Assembly (NCBI RefSeq): GCF_003626655.1 | Contig: NZ_RBAN01000002.1 | Coordinates: forward strand, 620,001 to 684,000 | Source: Micromonospora costi | Lineage (GTDB): Bacteria; Actinomycetota; Actinomycetes; Mycobacteriales; Micromonosporaceae | Length of the DNA: 64,000 bases | Direction of reading: 5' to 3' | In this document: positions 44,623-53,694 of the stretch, piece after piece | How the letters are laid out: every line of letters starts with the position of its first letter | How positions within the stretch are numbered: the stretch's first letter is position 1 | Notes under the pieces: generated by a model | Seen by the model: only the letters and a program-made list of their open reading frames with translations | What the model was told of the DNA's origin: nothing | Databases searched by the model: none | Position numbers and translations under genes: made by a program

Positions 44623-46122
44623 TCAAGCGTCCCGATCATCGCCGTACTCGCCAAACCACCGGGCCAGCCGACCCCGCCGGCTGACCGCCCGCAGCCGCCG
44701 CTCCGCCTCGTCCCGCACCCCGCCGATCGCGACGATGAGAAGGCTGTCGCCGGTCTTCAGCCGGGTGTCCGGCCCCGGCACGAACCCCGCACCGTCGCGC
44801 AGCACGAGCGTCACCGAGGCACCCAGCGGCAGGCGCAGCTCGTCCACGTGCACCCCGGCGATCCGGGAGCCCGGCGGCACCTCGAGCTGGAGCAGATCGG
44901 CCCGCATCCGCTCCAGCGGCGCGGTCTCGACGTGGATCTCCGTGGCCTCCGCCGGCGCGGTCACCCCGAGCCGCCGGGCCACCGGCGCCAGCGTCGTGGT
45001 CTGGAGCAGGGTGAAGATCACCACCAGGACGAAGACCGCGTCGAACAGCCGCTCCGCGCCGGGCACCCGTTCCGACAGCGGGATGGTGGCCAGCACGATG
45101 GGCACCGCGCCGCGCAGCCCCGCCCACGACAGGAACGCCTGTTCGCGGAGACCGAGCGGGAACGGCAGCGCGGAGACCGCCACGGACAGCGGCCGCGCGG
45201 CCAGCACCAGCGCCAGCCCGGTCACCACCGCCGGCAGCACCGCCGCGTCCAGCCGCCCGGGCGACGCCAGCAGTCCCAGCAGGACGAACAGGCCGATCTG
45301 GGCGAGCCAGGCCAGCCCGTCGGCGAAGCCGAGGATCGCCTGCCGGTGCGGCAACCGGGCGTTGCCGAGCAGCACCCCCGCGACGTAGACGGCGAGGAAA
45401 CCCGAGGCGTGCAGCACCGCGCCCGCGGCGTACGCCAGCACGGTGAACCCGACCACGCCGATCGGGTACAGCCCCGCCGACGGCAGGGCGCCGCGGCGCA
45501 GCGCCCACCGTCCGGCCAGGCCGGCGGCCACGCCGACCGCGGCGCCGGCGGCCAGCTCGTACGCGACCAGGCCGACCTCGTACCACCAGGGGTGCCCGGC
45601 GCTCTCCCGGGAGAGCAGCACCACGAGAAGCACCACCGGCGCGTCGTTCATGCCGGACTCGGCCTCGAGAGTGGCGACCAGCCGGGGTGGCAGGCGCAGC
45701 CGGCGCAGGGTGGCGAAGACGGCGGCCGCGTCGGTGGAGGACAGCACGGCGCCGTAGAGGAGCGCGAGCCGCCAGTCCAGCCCCAGCAGGAAGTGGACGG
45801 CGACGCCGACCACCACGATGCTGACCACCACGCCGACGGTGGAGAGCGCGGCGGAGAGCCCGAGCACGGGTCGCAGGGTGCTCCAGCGCGCGGTGAGCCC
45901 GCCCTCGGCGATGATCACGATGAGCGCGCAGAAGCCGAGCACCCGCGTGAGCTCGACGTCGTCGAAGCGGATGCCGAGCCCGGCCTCGCCGATGGCCACA
46001 CCGAGGGCCAGGTAGACCAGGAGGCTCGGCACCCCGAGGCGGGTGGAGAGCCGGACGGCCCCGACCGCCACCAGCAGCACGGCCGCGCCCACCAGCAGGG
46101 CGTGGTCCAGCCCGGGCGTCAC
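44623..46122 (-). CDS. Potassium/proton antiporter, CPA1 family
   Basis: A 499-residue cation/proton antiporter with about twelve transmembrane segments, followed by a cytoplasmic TrkA-C (RCK C-terminal) domain at about residues 405-480 (LEVPPGSRIAGVHVDELRLP, then DTRLKTGDSLLIVAIGG). The ion-binding helix reads ESGMNDAPVVLLVVL. The combination fits NhaP2/CvrA-type potassium-proton antiporters used for pH or osmotic balance. GTG 46122 lies 23 bp after the DUF167 gene stop. Confidence 0.88.
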   Translation of the reverse strand: MTPGLDHALLVGAAVLLVAVGAVRLSTRLGVPSLLVYLALGVAIGEAGLGIRFDDVELTRVLGFCALIVIIAEGGLTARWSTLRPVLGLSAALSTVGVVVSIVVVGVAVHFLLGLDWRLALLYGAVLSSTDAAAVFATLRRLRLPPRLVATLEAESGMNDAPVVLLVVLLSRESAGHPWWYEVGLVAYELAAGAAVGVAAGLAGRWALRRGALPSAGLYPIGVVGFTVLAYAAGAVLHASGFLAVYVAGVLLGNARLPHRQAILGFADGLAWLAQIGLFVLLGLLASPGRLDAAVLPAVVTGLALVLAARPLSVAVSALPFPLGLREQAFLSWAGLRGAVPIVLATIPLSERVPGAERLFDAVFVLVVIFTLLQTTTLAPVARRLGVTAPAEATEIHVETAPLERMRADLLQLEVPPGSRIAGVHVDELRLPLGASVTLVLRDGAGFVPGPDTRLKTGDSLLIVAIGGVRDEAERRLRAVSRRGRLARWFGEYGDDRDA

Positions 46123-46144
46123 GGGCGCCCGGCCCCGGCGTTCC

Positions 46145-46453
46145 TCACTCGGCGGCTCCGTCGCGCAGCCGGCGCAGCACCGCGGGCAGCTCCGGGCCGG
46201 GACGCTCGATGAGGAAGAGTTTGTCGCGACTGGCGGCGCCCGCACGCAACGACACCGCGGATGGGCGTACGCCCAGCGCACCGGCGAGGGCGCGGCGGGC
46301 CGCCTCGGTCGCGCGACCGTCGACCGCCGGCGCGCTCACGGCGACGACCAGCGCGGGGCCGTGCGGACCGTCGAACCGGCCGCCCACCCGCGGCCGGGCG
46401 GCCCCGGGCTTCACCCGGACCGCCACCGTGACCGTGTCGTCCGTGGACACCAC
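46145..46453 (-). CDS. DUF167/YggU-family protein
   Basis: A 102-residue protein of the YggU family: TVAVRVKPGAARPRVGG, PAVDGRATEAARRALAGALG and SVSLRAGAASRDKLFLIE. The fold is a small alpha/beta sandwich; no function is established. It begins nine bases after the upstream gene's stop; GTG 46450 is an equally possible start. It is commonly found near yggS, yggT and divIVA genes, as here. Confidence 0.85.
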   Translation of the reverse strand: MVSTDDTVTVAVRVKPGAARPRVGGRFDGPHGPALVVAVSAPAVDGRATEAARRALAGALGVRPSAVSLRAGAASRDKLFLIERPGPELPAVLRRLRDGAAE

Positions 46454-46462
46454 GACCCCGGG

Positions 46463-47080
46463 TCAGCTCGGCCGGCGGTCGGTGAGCAGGGCGGTCGCGG
46501 GCGCGCAGTGCGCGCACGGGCTGAAGCCCAGCTCGACCGCCTCGGCCACCGGCAGGGGCTCGTGCTCCCGCCCGACCAGGTGGGCACAGTCGGCGCGGTG
46601 GTAGCGGGGCCGGCCGTCGACCACCCGGACCTCGTCCGGAAGGCCGGCCACCAGCAGCGCCTCGGCGGGCGTCACCGGCTCCGCGTCCGGCTCGTCGTCG
46701 TACGCCTCCGCGGCCTCCCCCGAGGGGGACGGCTCGTCGTCGGCCGGCGGGGCGGGTGGTTGCCGCCACCCGCCGCCGGTGCCGACGGTCGGAGGAACGT
46801 GCTGGACCGGGATCTCCGGCTCGGCCAGCGGCGGCCCGTACGCGGCGCCCGGCGCGGCCGTCCCGGCCGCCGGGGTCGCCTCCGGCTCCCACTGCCCGGA
46901 CCGGCCCGGAGCCGCCGCCGCCCGGTTCGCGGCCGCCTGGCGGGCACCCACGACCAACGCGACGGCGGCCAGCAGACTGGCCGCGATGGAGATGATCAGC
47001 ATGAGGCTGGAGCCGCTGGCCAGACCGAGCACCAGCAGCACCAGGGCGACGAGGATGAGCAGGAGATTGGCGACTATCAC
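46463..47080 (-). CDS. Membrane protein with C-terminal Cys/His zinc-ribbon-like motif
   Basis: A 205-residue protein: two transmembrane segments (NLLLILVALVLLVLGLAS and LMLIISIAASLLAAVALVV) at the N terminus, a Pro/Ala-rich linker, and a C-terminal segment YHRADCAHLVG...PVAEAVELGFSPCAHCAP. That segment has the spacing of the Ada-type zinc-binding motif (H, C, then CxxC). It could be a membrane-anchored metal or nucleic-acid sensor; the function is unknown. It sits between wag31 and the DUF167 gene on the same strand. Confidence 0.75.
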   Translation of the reverse strand: MIVANLLLILVALVLLVLGLASGSSLMLIISIAASLLAAVALVVGARQAAANRAAAAPGRSGQWEPEATPAAGTAAPGAAYGPPLAEPEIPVQHVPPTVGTGGGWRQPPAPPADDEPSPSGEAAEAYDDEPDAEPVTPAEALLVAGLPDEVRVVDGRPRYHRADCAHLVGREHEPLPVAEAVELGFSPCAHCAPATALLTDRRPS

Positions 47081-47154
47081 GGCTCACCCCCGCCGCGTCG
47101 TACCGTCCAGGCGCGGTCGGCGACCGTCACCATCCGACGGCCGCCGACCGGAGA

Positions 47155-47961
47155 TCAGCGACCGGCCTCGAGAGCGCCGGAACGACCGCCACCGTACGAG
47201 CCGGCGAGGCCCGCGGTGGCCAGCCCGTTGCCGCCGGCGACTCGGCCGCCCTCGGAACGGGTCATCTCGGCCTCCAGGCCCTGGCCACGGCCGTCGAGGT
47301 CACGCAGCTGGCTCTCCAGGTACGCCTTGAGGCGGGTGCGGTACTCGCGCTCGAACTGCTTGAGCTCCTCGATGTGCTTCTGCAGCGCGGTGCGCTTGGC
47401 GTCCAGGCCGCCCATGGCCTCCTGGTGCCGCTGGCGAGCGTCCCGCTCCAGCGCGTCGGCCTTCGCCCGCGCCTCGCGGGTGACCTCCTCGGCCTTCGAC
47501 CGGGCCTCGGACAGCAGCTGGTCGGCCTCCCGGCGGGCGTCGGACACGTGGTCGTCGGCCGTCCGCTGGGCCATCATGAGCACCCGCAGCGCCTGCTGCT
47601 CGCCGTCGCCGGTGACGGCCGCGGCCGCGCCACCGGCGGCCCGAACCTGCTCCAGCTCCGCCTGCATGGCGCGAGCGGCCTGCTCGGCGGCGGCCTTGTC
47701 GCGCTGCACCCGGTCGAGCTGGGCCTTGACATCGTTGAGCTCCGCCGCGAGGCGGGCGTCACCGCCGGGGCCGGCGGGGGCGCCGCCACGGCCGCCGCGC
47801 TCCACCTGGGCGCGCAGCTCGTTGTTCTCCTCGATGAGACGGGCGAGCTCGCGCTCGACCTCGTCCAGGAAGGCGTCGACCTCCTCCTCGTCATACCCCC
47901 GCTTGCCGATCGGCGGCTTTTTGAAGGCGACGTTGTGGACGTCGGCCGGGGTCAGCGGCAT
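47155..47961 (-). CDS. wag31: DivIVA/Wag31 polar growth protein
   Basis: DivIVA marks curved membrane at poles and septa and directs tip growth. The 268-residue protein begins [20 protein letters not shown] and [18 protein letters not shown], the family membrane-binding domain. A variable Gly/Ala linker follows, then a long coiled coil (about residues 120-245) and a Gly-rich tail. ATG 47961 has GAGGAG five bases upstream. It is the downstream end of the division cluster, after sepF and yggT. Confidence 0.95.
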   Translation of the reverse strand: MPLTPADVHNVAFKKPPIGKRGYDEEEVDAFLDEVERELARLIEENNELRAQVERGGRGGAPAGPGGDARLAAELNDVKAQLDRVQRDKAAAEQAARAMQAELEQVRAAGGAAAAVTGDGEQQALRVLMMAQRTADDHVSDARREADQLLSEARSKAEEVTREARAKADALERDARQRHQEAMGGLDAKRTALQKHIEELKQFEREYRTRLKAYLESQLRDLDGRGQGLEAEMTRSEGGRVAGGNGLATAGLAGSYGGGRSGALEAGR

Positions 47962-48005
47962 CGAAACTCCTCGGGTCAGTTGCGGCCGCGATAGCGCGTC
48001 AGTCA

Positions 48006-48311
48006 TCAGGCGGTCCTGATGATCGACTGCTTCAACACGAACTCCATCAGCACGAACAGGATAACCAGGAGCACAAGGGAGGCCAGGTCGATGCTCACGG
48101 TACCAATTCGCAGCGGAGGGATCACACGCCTCAACGCGTTGAGAGGGGGATCAGTGACGCTCCACACGGATTCCAGTCCTGCCGATGCGCCGCGACCCGG
48201 TTGCCAGCGGCGACCGTACTGAAGCACGGCGCTCAGGACAAATCGGGACAGAAGAAGGAGCAGGAAGACATAGAGGATCAGATACAGAACCTGAAGCACG
48301 ATCGACAACAC
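48006..48311 (-). CDS. YggT-family membrane protein
   Basis: A 101-residue protein with two hydrophobic regions: [20 protein letters not shown] at the N terminus and [18 protein letters not shown] near the C terminus, separated by the conserved [24 protein letters not shown]. YggT proteins are linked to osmotic stress and cell division. GTG 48311 has GAGGAC upstream. It lies between sepF and wag31, as in many Gram-positive bacteria. Confidence 0.9.
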   Translation of the reverse strand: MLSIVLQVLYLILYVFLLLLLSRFVLSAVLQYGRRWQPGRGASAGLESVWSVTDPPLNALRRVIPPLRIGTVSIDLASLVLLVILFVLMEFVLKQSIIRTA

Positions 48312-48337
48312 GCAGGACGTCCTCGGGTCGGGCGGGG

Positions 48338-49030
48338 TCAACTCAGACTGAAAAAGCCGCCCTCAGCGATCTTGGCCTTGTCCTCCGCGGTGACCTGGAC
48401 ATTGGCCGGTGAGAGCAGGAACACCCGATTGGTCACGCGCTCGATCGTACCGCGCAGCCCGAACGCCAGCCCGGCAGCGAAGTCGACCAGACGGCGGGCG
48501 TCCGCCTCGTCCATCTCGGTGAGGTTGATGATCACGGGCACTCCGTCGCGGAAGTGCTCGCCGATCGTCCGCGCCTCGCGGTAGGTGGTCGGGTGGAGCG
48601 TGGTGATCTGGTAGCGCTGCTCCTCGTCGGGGACGACCGCGCGCTCGCGCGGCGTCGCCTGCGGCGCCAGGGCCAGGTTGTCGCGCGTGTGGTAGGTCAG
48701 CGCGCCCGAGGTCTCGCCGGTCGAGCGCGTGATGGACCGGACGCTGGACCGCTCGGCCCGCTCCGGGCGCTCCGGCTCGGACCGGTCGGTCTCCGGGGCG
48801 CGGCTGCCCGCTCGATCGCCCAGCCGGCCGCGCTCACCCAGCCGCGGACGGGGCGCCGGCGGCTCCTCGGCGTCGTCCTCGTCGTCGTCGGCGAACTCCT
48901 CGGCGTACCGGCTCTGCCGGTAGCGCGAGTCACGGTAGCCACTCTTCTCGTAGCCACCGTCCTCGTAGGCCCGCTCGTCGTCCTCTTCGACCAGACCGAG
49001 CCAGACCCCCGCCTTGCGCAGTGCACCCAT
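48338..49030 (-). CDS. sepF: Cell division protein SepF
   Basis: SepF bundles FtsZ filaments and anchors them to the membrane. The 230-residue protein has the N-terminal amphipathic membrane helix [16 protein letters not shown], a long acidic/basic disordered linker with tyrosine-rich repeats ([17 protein letters not shown]), and the C-terminal SepF domain: [53 protein letters not shown] and [18 protein letters not shown] precedes ATG 49030 by six bases. Confidence 0.95.
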   Translation of the reverse strand: MGALRKAGVWLGLVEEDDERAYEDGGYEKSGYRDSRYRQSRYAEEFADDDEDDAEEPPAPRPRLGERGRLGDRAGSRAPETDRSEPERPERAERSSVRSITRSTGETSGALTYHTRDNLALAPQATPRERAVVPDEEQRYQITTLHPTTYREARTIGEHFRDGVPVIINLTEMDEADARRLVDFAAGLAFGLRGTIERVTNRVFLLSPANVQVTAEDKAKIAEGGFFSLS

Positions 49031-49130
49031 CCCGCGCCCTTCCATCCGCCGTGCGGCACACGCCCCCGTGCCGTGTCGCCTGTCGCGAGTGGACCTTTCT
49101 CTGCCCACTGGACCGGAGCGGCAATCCACT

Positions 49131-49154
49131 GGCACGCGATTCGCGTCGCGTGCC
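49131..49154 (-). other. Stem-loop in sepF leader
   Basis: A perfect 9-bp stem (49131-49139 with 49146-49154) with a six-base loop lies about 100 nt before the sepF start, inside the 193-bp gap after yggS. The gap is locally AT-richer (around 49185-49215). It could attenuate read-through from ftsZ-yggS or act as an operator. Confidence 0.4.
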
Positions 49155-49223
49155 ACGACCCCCGACAACGGGACGCCGCCCCTGAAAACAACACCGATGT
49201 AATTTGCTTCTTTCGCGGTCAGG

Positions 49224-49967
49224 CTACCGCAGCGTGGGGCGCATTCCGAGCAACGCGCTGCCGACGCGGACATGTGTCGCGCCGTACCGGATCGCTGTTT
49301 CCAGGTCACCGCTCATGCCGGCCGAGAGCGCGACCGCTCCCGGGTGGACCGTACGGAACCCGGCGGCCACCTCCGCCAGCCGCGCGAAGGCCCGTTCCGG
49401 TTCCCACCCGAGCGGCGCGACCGCCATCAGGCCGGCCAGCCGCAGGCCGGGCGCCCCGGCCACGGCCTCGGCCACCGGACCCAGTCCGACGTCCGGGTCG
49501 GCCGAGTCGGGCACCGCCCCACCACGGGCCGGGTCGCCGTCGATGCTCACCTGCACCAGCGCGGTCAGCGGTCGCTCCCGCCCGGCCGCCGCGGTGTCCA
49601 GCGCCCGGACCAGCCGGACGCTGTCCACCGACTGCACCACGTCGGCGTACCGGACCACCGAACGGGCCTTGTTGCGCTGCAACCGCCCGATGAAGTGCCA
49701 GCGCGGCGTCGCGCCGGCCGCCGCCACCTCGGCGGCCTTGCCGGCCGCCTCCTGGTCGCGGTTCTCCCCCACGTCGGTCACGCCGAGGTCGGCCAGCGCC
49801 AGCACGTCCGAGGCCGGATACGTCTTGGTCACCGCGATCATGGTGACCTCGGCGCGGTCCCGTCCCGCCGCCGCGCAGGCGTCCGCGATCCGGGCTCGGA
49901 CCCGGGCGAGGCCGGCCGCGAGTTCGGCACGGCGGTCCGGCCGTACCGTGGTCGAGCTGTCGGTCAT
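49224..49967 (-). CDS. PLP homeostasis protein YggS/YlmE
   Basis: A 247-residue PLP-binding protein (PLPHP family) that buffers vitamin B6. The PLP lysine lies in [13 protein letters not shown] (about residue 48); [26 protein letters not shown] and [28 protein letters not shown] are family motifs, the last including the phosphate-binding loop. It begins nine bases after the ftsZ stop, the usual ftsZ-ylmE-sepF order. Confidence 0.93.
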   Translation of the reverse strand: MTDSSTTVRPDRRAELAAGLARVRARIADACAAAGRDRAEVTMIAVTKTYPASDVLALADLGVTDVGENRDQEAAGKAAEVAAAGATPRWHFIGRLQRNKARSVVRYADVVQSVDSVRLVRALDTAAAGRERPLTALVQVSIDGDPARGGAVPDSADPDVGLGPVAEAVAGAPGLRLAGLMAVAPLGWEPERAFARLAEVAAGFRTVHPGAVALSAGMSGDLETAIRYGATHVRVGSALLGMRPTLR

Positions 49968-49976
49968 GGGCGGGAC

Positions 49977-51092
49977 TCAGGACCCGTTCTTGAGGAAGTC
50001 GGGCACGTCGACGTCGTCGAACAGCACCCGGCGGGGCGACTGCTGCGGCGCCGGCATGGTCTGCGGCGGAGCGACCGGCGCGGTCTGGGGCGCCGGCTGG
50101 TTCTGGTTGGTCTTCCGCGCCGGCTCGGCCGCCTTGTAGGCCGGCGCCCCGCCGTCGAAGCCCGCCGCGATGACGGTCACCCGCACCTCGTCGCCGAGCG
50201 CGTCGTCGATGACCGCGCCGAAGATGATGTTCGCGTCCGGGTGGGCCGCGTCGGTGACCAGCTGCGCCGCGTCGTTGATCTCGAACAGCCCGAGGTCGGA
50301 GCCGCCGGCGATGGAGAGCAGCACCCCGCGGGCGCCGTCCATGCTCTGCTCCAGCAGCGGGCTGGAGATGGCCGCCTCGGCCGCCTCCACGGCGCGGTTC
50401 TCGCCGCGCGCGCTGCCGATGCCCATGAGCGCGCTGCCCGCGCCGCTCATGACGCTCTTCACGTCGGCGAAGTCCAGGTTGATCAGACCCGGCGTGGTGA
50501 TGAGGTCGGTGATGCCCTGCACACCGGACAGGAGCACCTGGTCGGCGGTGCGGAAGGCGTCCATCATGCTGATGTTGCGGTCCCCCAGCGCCAGCAGCCG
50601 GTCGTTGGGGATGACGATCAGGGTGTCGCACTGGTTCCGCAGCTCGTCGATGCCGGCCTCGGCCTGCACCTGGCGGCGCTTGCCCTCGAACGAGAACGGC
50701 CGGGTCACCACACCGATGGTGAGCGCGCCGAGCTTGCGGGCGATGTTCGCCACGACGGGCGCCCCGCCGGTGCCGGTGCCGCCGCCCTCACCGCAGGTCA
50801 CGAAGACCATGTCGGCGCCCTTGAGCACCTCCTCGATCTCGTCGCGGTGGTCCTCGGCGGCGTTCTTGCCGACGTCCGGGTTGGCGCCGGCGCCGAGCCC
50901 CCGGGTCAGCTCCCGGCCGACGTCGAGCTTGACGTCGGCATCACTCATCAGCAGCGCCTGCGCATCGGTGTTGATCGCGATGAACTCGACGCCCTTGAGC
51001 CCAACCTCGATCATGCGGTTGACGGCGTTCACGCCGCCGCCACCGATGCCGACGACCTTGATGACCGCCAGGTAGTTGTGCGGAGGTGTCAT
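49977..51092 (-). CDS. ftsZ: Cell division protein FtsZ
   Basis: FtsZ polymerises with GTP to form the division ring. The 371-residue protein shows [15 protein letters not shown], the tubulin signature [15 protein letters not shown] (about residues 99-113), the catalytic T7 loop [11 protein letters not shown], and the C-terminal partner peptide ending [10 protein letters not shown]. The variable linker is Pro/Gln-rich. The start ATG 51092 has AAAGGA upstream. It has its own promoter region 100-140 bp upstream in addition to any read-through from ftsQ. Confidence 0.98.
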   Translation of the reverse strand: MTPPHNYLAVIKVVGIGGGGVNAVNRMIEVGLKGVEFIAINTDAQALLMSDADVKLDVGRELTRGLGAGANPDVGKNAAEDHRDEIEEVLKGADMVFVTCGEGGGTGTGGAPVVANIARKLGALTIGVVTRPFSFEGKRRQVQAEAGIDELRNQCDTLIVIPNDRLLALGDRNISMMDAFRTADQVLLSGVQGITDLITTPGLINLDFADVKSVMSGAGSALMGIGSARGENRAVEAAEAAISSPLLEQSMDGARGVLLSIAGGSDLGLFEINDAAQLVTDAAHPDANIIFGAVIDDALGDEVRVTVIAAGFDGGAPAYKAAEPARKTNQNQPAPQTAPVAPPQTMPAPQQSPRRVLFDDVDVPDFLKNGS

Positions 51093-51201
51093 CTGAAGGT
51101 CCTTTCCCCCTCGAGATTGGCATGGGCCGGCCCCACACGGCTTGGCCAGGTCAGCGGTCGACGTCGGCAGTTCCTCGCGAGGATCAGGGATGAACCCTCA
51201 C

Positions 51202-51230
51202 CCTCTACTAGAGGCTTACAGTTATGTCAA
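51202..51230 (-). promoter_or_regulatory. ftsZ promoter with dyad
   Basis: TTGACA (minus strand 51230-51225) is followed at 17 bp by TAGAGG, which forms part of the perfect 13-bp dyad CCTCTA-G-TAGAGG. The -35 is consensus and the -10 poor, so activation or repression through the dyad is plausible. The transcription start would lie about 100 nt before the ftsZ ATG. The remaining 120 bp up to the ftsQ stop show no other clear feature. Confidence 0.55.
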
Positions 51231-51352
51231 CCACTGATCCTCTTCGGGGCAACGTAAGCGTCCCCGCCCCCTGAACCAAGGACCCACCCGGCGTGTCGCC
51301 GCCGGAGCGGAACGGCTCACGTCGAAACGCCCCGGTACGGGCCGGGCGTGGA

Positions 51353-52171
51353 TCACCGGAACGTCACGACGTCCGGCGCGCTCACGTCGATCGTCTTGGC
51401 CTGCTGGTCGAGCAGCGCGGTCGCGACCCGCGCCTTGTCCGTGCTGCGGGAGGCGTCGCCCCACACGACCGTGCGCTCGCCGCGCAGCCGGACCTTGATC
51501 AGGGCCAGACTCTCCACTGTCACGTCCTGCAGCGCGCTCCGCAGCTCGGGGGTCAGCGCGCCGAGCACCTCCACGGCGGCCCGCGTGCCGGGGTCGTCCG
51601 CGCCCGGACGGGCGACCCGGACCAGCGGCAGGTCACCCGGGCGCCGATCCAGCGTCCGGAAGACCATCCCGCTGCCGTCGACCACCGCGAACCGGTCGCC
51701 CTGCGGTACGACCGCCACGGCGCTGCGCTCCACCACCCGCACCACGAGCGCGTCCGGCCAGTCCCGGCGCACCGTGGCCCGTTCGACCGGCGCCAGCGCG
51801 CCGACCCTCCGGGCCAGGTCGGCCAGGTCCACCTTGGCCAGCGGGATCCCGTCCGGCACCCCGGCCGCGTCCCGCACCTGCACCGGCGTGACCAGTTCCG
51901 CGCCCTCCACCCGCACCTCGCGTACGCCGAACAGGCCGGTGCCGAGCACGATCCAGGCCACCAGCCCGGCCAGCGCGAGGACCCCGGCCGCCACGGCCCA
52001 CGGCAGCGCCGCGCGCATCCGGCGTCGCCGGGCCCGGCGCATGAACCGGCGGGTCGAGGCGGGCACCGCGTCGCTGCCGGCACGGACGAGCTGCCAGCGG
52101 CGGACGACCGGCCCGCGCCGGCCAGCCGTGTCCGCGCCGGTCGTCCGCCCGCGGGCGGGCCCGGGACTCAT
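51353..52171 (-). CDS. ftsQ: Cell division protein FtsQ
   Basis: FtsQ links the FtsLB complex to the divisome. The 272-residue protein has a basic cytoplasmic N terminus (RRFMRRARRRRMR), one transmembrane helix (ALPWAVAAGVLALAGLVAWI, about residues 54-73), the POTRA domain (VREVRVEGAELVTPVQVRDA) and a beta domain (DALVVRVVERSAVAVVPQGD). The start overlaps the murC stop (ATGA). Confidence 0.93.
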   Translation of the reverse strand: MSPGPARGRTTGADTAGRRGPVVRRWQLVRAGSDAVPASTRRFMRRARRRRMRAALPWAVAAGVLALAGLVAWIVLGTGLFGVREVRVEGAELVTPVQVRDAAGVPDGIPLAKVDLADLARRVGALAPVERATVRRDWPDALVVRVVERSAVAVVPQGDRFAVVDGSGMVFRTLDRRPGDLPLVRVARPGADDPGTRAAVEVLGALTPELRSALQDVTVESLALIKVRLRGERTVVWGDASRSTDKARVATALLDQQAKTIDVSAPDVVTFR

Positions 52172-53694
52172 CCGGCCGCGGGCGCCGCGCCGTCCGGGGT
52201 CACGGCGCCGCCGCCGGTCGGGGCCCCGGGGACGGTGCCCTCTATGGCCACACCGCCGCCGGCCGTCGGGCCGCCCGCGGCGCGGGCCGACAGGGCCTCC
52301 AGCAACTGGTCGCCCATCAGCGAGATCGGCGGGGCGCCCATGGTCACCACGACGTCGCCGGGGCGGGCCCGCCGGGCCACCTCCGCCGGCGCCGCGTCCC
52401 AGGAGTCGACGAAGACCTTGTGCTCGGCGGGCAGCGGCACCGCCTCGACGAGCGCGGCCGAGCCCTCCCCGGGCTGGCGCAGCTCACCCGGCCCGAAGAC
52501 CTCGAGCAGCACCAGCTCGTCCGCGATCCCGAGCGCCTCGGCGATCTCGGACTGGAGGTCGCGGGTGCGGTAGAGCCGGTACGGCTGGAAGACCACGATG
52601 AGTCGGCCGTCCCCGGCCACCTCGCGCAGCGTCCGCAGGGCCAGCGTCATCGACGTCGGGTGGTAGGCGTACTCGTCGTAGACCAGCACGTCGTCTGCCA
52701 CGCCCTTGCGCTCGAAGCGCCGCCGCACGCCGGGGAACGCGGCCAGCGCTGCCTCCGCCGCGGGCAGCGGCAGCTCCAGCAGGTACGCGGCCAGCACGGC
52801 CGAGGCGCTGTTGAGCCCCATGTGCCGCCCCGGCACCGGCAGCCGGAACTCGCCCAGTGACGTCCCGTCGATCGCCGCGAGGTACCGCACACCCTGCGCC
52901 GACGAGACCATGTCGGTCAGCCGCAGGTCGGCGTCGGGGGACTCGCCGTACGTGTGCACCCGCCGGCCCTCGGCGCGCAGCGTCTCGGCCAGCCGGCGCC
53001 CGCCGGCGTCGTCGGCGCAGGTGATGATGAACCCGTCCGGGTCGGTCAGCCGCGCGAACTCCGCGAAGGTGGCCTCGAGGTTGGCCAGGTCGCCGTACGT
53101 GTTCAGGTGGTCGGCCTCGATGTTCGTGATGATCGAGACGTACGGGCGGTAGATGAGGAAGGACCGGTCGCTCTCGTCCGCCTCGACCACGAAGTACTCG
53201 CCCGTGCCGTGGTGCGCGCCCGAACCGACCTCGGAGATCTCCCCGCCGATCACGAAGGACGGATCGGTGCCGGCCTGCTGGAGCACCATGGTGATCATCG
53301 AGGTGGTGGTGGTCTTGCCATGGGTGCCGGCGACCGCGACCGTCCGGCGCCCGGTCATGGCCGCCGCCAGCGCCTCGGAGCGGTGCAGCACCCGCAGCCC
53401 GCGCCGGCGCGCCTCCACCATCTCCAGGTGGTCCTGCGGGATGGCCGAGGAGTAGACGACGGTGTCCACACCGTCGAGGTTGCTCGCCTCGTGGCTCATG
53501 TGGATCGTGCCGCCGAGCGCCCGAAGCCCGGCCAGGGACGGCCACTCCCGCAGCTCGCTGCCGGAGACCGGGACGCCCCGGGTCAGGAACAGCCGGGCCA
53601 GGCCGCTCATCCCGACCCCGCCCACGCCGATCAGGTGGACGGTGCCCAGGTCCTCGGCGGTGAGCGTGCCGGCGGGCGTGAACTGCGCGGTCAT
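52168..53694 (-). CDS. murC: UDP-N-acetylmuramate--L-alanine ligase
   Basis: MurC adds L-alanine to UDP-MurNAc. The 508-residue protein has VHLIGVGGVGMSGLARL at the N terminus, the ATP loop AGTHGKTTTT and YFVVEADESDRSF. Two spots differ from the usual Mur sequence: YAYHPTS where GHHPTE is common, and FQPYRLYRT where QPH-RT is common, both His to Tyr. A Gly/Ala/Pro tail of about 35 residues is extra. It is coupled to murG upstream and ftsQ downstream by ATGA overlaps. Confidence 0.95.
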   Translation of the reverse strand: MTAQFTPAGTLTAEDLGTVHLIGVGGVGMSGLARLFLTRGVPVSGSELREWPSLAGLRALGGTIHMSHEASNLDGVDTVVYSSAIPQDHLEMVEARRRGLRVLHRSEALAAAMTGRRTVAVAGTHGKTTTTSMITMVLQQAGTDPSFVIGGEISEVGSGAHHGTGEYFVVEADESDRSFLIYRPYVSIITNIEADHLNTYGDLANLEATFAEFARLTDPDGFIITCADDAGGRRLAETLRAEGRRVHTYGESPDADLRLTDMVSSAQGVRYLAAIDGTSLGEFRLPVPGRHMGLNSASAVLAAYLLELPLPAAEAALAAFPGVRRRFERKGVADDVLVYDEYAYHPTSMTLALRTLREVAGDGRLIVVFQPYRLYRTRDLQSEIAEALGIADELVLLEVFGPGELRQPGEGSAALVEAVPLPAEHKVFVDSWDAAPAEVARRARPGDVVVTMGAPPISLMGDQLLEALSARAAGGPTAGGGVAIEGTVPGAPTGGGAVTPDGAAPAAG

